Source: Roseiarcus sp963787135
GTDB taxonomy: Bacteria; Pseudomonadota; Alphaproteobacteria; Rhizobiales; Beijerinckiaceae
Length of the DNA stretch: 64,000 nt
NCBI GenBank assembly: GCA_963787135.1
Contig: CAWBBW010000013.1
Location: forward strand, 1 to 64,000
Direction of reading: 5' to 3'
The notes beneath the pieces were generated by a model. It saw only the letters and a program-made list of their open reading frames with translations. It was not told where the DNA came from and did not search any database. Positions 63,021-64,000 of the stretch are shown here, piece by piece (the first letter of the stretch is position 1; each line of letters opens with the position of its first letter). Made by a program: the position numbers and the translations under genes.

Positions 63021-64000
63021 ATGCCGGTCGAACAGTCGGTCGAAACCGCCATCCATGAGTTCGTCGGCACGCATCGCGACGCGGAGGCAAGGTTTCTCGC
63101 CGAAATCGTCAAGGCCCCGTCCGACAATCCGCCGGGCGATTGCGACCGATCCGCGGAGACGGTGGCGAAGCTTCTCGAAGGCCTCGGATTCACGGTCGAG
63201 CGGCACAAGGTTCCCGAAGCGCTGGTCAAGGCCAACGGCATGATCTCCGCCACCAATCTGATCGCGCGGCGCCAGTTCGGACAGGGTGGCCCGACCATCG
63301 CCCTCAACGCCCATGGCGATGTGGTGCCGCCCGGCGCGGGCTGGACCCGAGACCCGTACGGCGCCGAAATCGTCGATGGGTGGATGGTCGGGCGCGGCGC
63401 CGCCGTGTCGAAGTCGGACATCGCGACCTACGCCTTCGCGACGCTTGCGCTCGAAAAAAGCGGCGCGCGGCTCAACGGGTCGGTCGAACTGCACATCACC
63501 TACGACGAAGAGGCGGGCGGCGAGATCGGCCCGCGCTATATCCTCGAGCAGGGGCTTTCGCGGCCGGATCTCGCGATCGGCGCCGGCTTCTCCTACGCGG
63601 TCGTCAATGCCCACAACGGCTGCCTGCATCTGGAAGTCGAGGTGCTGGGACGCTCGGCCCACGCCGCCAGGCCCTTCACCGGAGTCGACGCGCTCGAAGC
63701 CGCAAACGCGATCCTCGCCGCGCTTTACGGCTGGCGCGGCGGGCTCGCGGCGCGGACCTCGAAGATTGCCGGCATCGGCTCGCCGCAGATGACGGTCGGG
63801 CTCATCGCGGGCGGGATCAACACCAACGTCGTGCCCGATCGCATCACGTTCAGGCTCGACCGGCGCATGGTCCCGGAAGAAGACCCCGCCGATGTCGAGG
63901 CGGAGCTGCGCGCCGTGATCGCCCTGGCGGCGACGCTCCATCCGGAGGCCAAGGTCACGGTCAAACGGATCCTGCTGGCCGAACCGCTGACGCCGACCCC
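63021..64000 (+). CDS. M20 family peptidase/deacylase (ArgE/DapE type), cut by window end
   Basis: 326 codons are present and no stop is reached. Visible features are PSDNPPGDCDRSAETVAKLLEGLGF, the metal site NAHGDVVPPG with GRGAAVSKSD, THE-like EEAGGEIGPRY, the dimerisation domain GRSAHAARPFTGVDALEAA and NTNVVPD. The group contains acetylornithine deacetylase and succinyl-diaminopimelate desuccinylase. AGGGGAG precedes the ATG. Confidence 0.9.
   Translation, partial: MPVEQSVETAIHEFVGTHRDAEARFLAEIVKAPSDNPPGDCDRSAETVAKLLEGLGFTVERHKVPEALVKANGMISATNLIARRQFGQGGPTIALNAHGDVVPPGAGWTRDPYGAEIVDGWMVGRGAAVSKSDIATYAFATLALEKSGARLNGSVELHITYDEEAGGEIGPRYILEQGLSRPDLAIGAGFSYAVVNAHNGCLHLEVEVLGRSAHAARPFTGVDALEAANAILAALYGWRGGLAARTSKIAGIGSPQMTVGLIAGGINTNVVPDRITFRLDRRMVPEEDPADVEAELRAVIALAATLHPEAKVTVKRILLAEPLTPT

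Noticed and set aside
1..64000. Many long open frames opposite to or overlapping real genes (for example on the other strand of glgX-malQ, glgA, ctaD, parC, aspS)
   Set aside because: High GC leaves long frames open by chance. These have no family motif, biased Arg/Pro/Ala composition and poor starts, and the frame with conserved domains is always the other one.
1..64000. CRISPR array or cas genes
   Set aside because: No regularly spaced short repeats with unique spacers and no Cas-like proteins were seen; the repeats present are palindromic elements or single pairs.

Overview
This is a GC-rich chromosomal window. Gene content and order point to an alphaproteobacterium of the Rhizobiales (Hyphomicrobiales), plausibly near Methylocystaceae or Beijerinckiaceae. 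The supporting signs are a coxB-ctaD-ctaG-ctaE cluster, a two-domain alphaproteobacterial-type cold-shock protein, an NDUFS4-like Complex I accessory gene beside tRNA genes, a dac-tmk-holB-metG-tatD block, and GC-rich palindromic intergenic repeats. The genus is inference.

Layout. 1-8.5 kb: a secreted Asn-Pro-Tyr-rich protein cut by the window edge, a DUF423 membrane protein, a dead GNAT acetyltransferase, a small phasin-like protein, a DedA protein, an HtrA-like protease, a cold-shock protein, a methyltransferase, a divergent SDR/TetR pair with a palindromic operator, a HigBA-like toxin-antitoxin pair and a UPF0178 protein. 8.6-20.2 kb: a glycogen operon on the minus strand, glgP-glgB-glgC-glgA-(glgX-malQ fusion), in which glgP carries a frameshift. 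20.3-26.3 kb: a coiled-coil membrane protein, the aa3-type cytochrome c oxidase operon, a FlK-like thioesterase and a SpoIIAA-like protein. 26.3-31 kb: an ABC-2 exporter, a small exported protein and parC.

31-47 kb is the accessory part. After parC come an HTH gene and a secreted, frameshifted glycosidase-like gene, followed by a diverged second copy of the parC 3' end. Then come a tannase-family esterase, a frameshifted MFS gene, a VOC/TetR pair with its operator, a frameshifted EamA transporter and an RlpA-like protein. A large beta-helix membrane protein gene is split by an IS1182-like element; removing the element and one copy of its 4-bp target duplication restores the reading frame exactly. 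A dead IS630 copy is in turn split at a TA by a second, apparently intact IS630 element carrying a broken HTH gene. Several families of dispersed palindromic or direct repeats lie between these genes.

47-64 kb returns to chromosomal genes: an M20 amidohydrolase, a CoA-binding protein, an enoyl-CoA hydratase, aspS, tRNA-Pro, the NDUFS4-like gene, tRNA-Arg, several small hypotheticals, a candidate structured RNA with its own terminator, an RlpA-like lipoprotein, and a tightly overlapping run of a D,D-carboxypeptidase homologue, tmk, holB, metG, tatD, an MBL-fold hydrolase and a partial M20 peptidase.

The strongest structural observations are the two exactly reconstructable IS insertions, the second parC 3' end closing a roughly 2.5-kb insert, the pair of identically spaced palindromes at two gene 3' ends, and the structured RNA candidate. 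Four otherwise well-conserved genes each carry a single frameshift, so sequencing error must be excluded before real decay is claimed. I found no CRISPR array, no prophage and no clearly new defence system.
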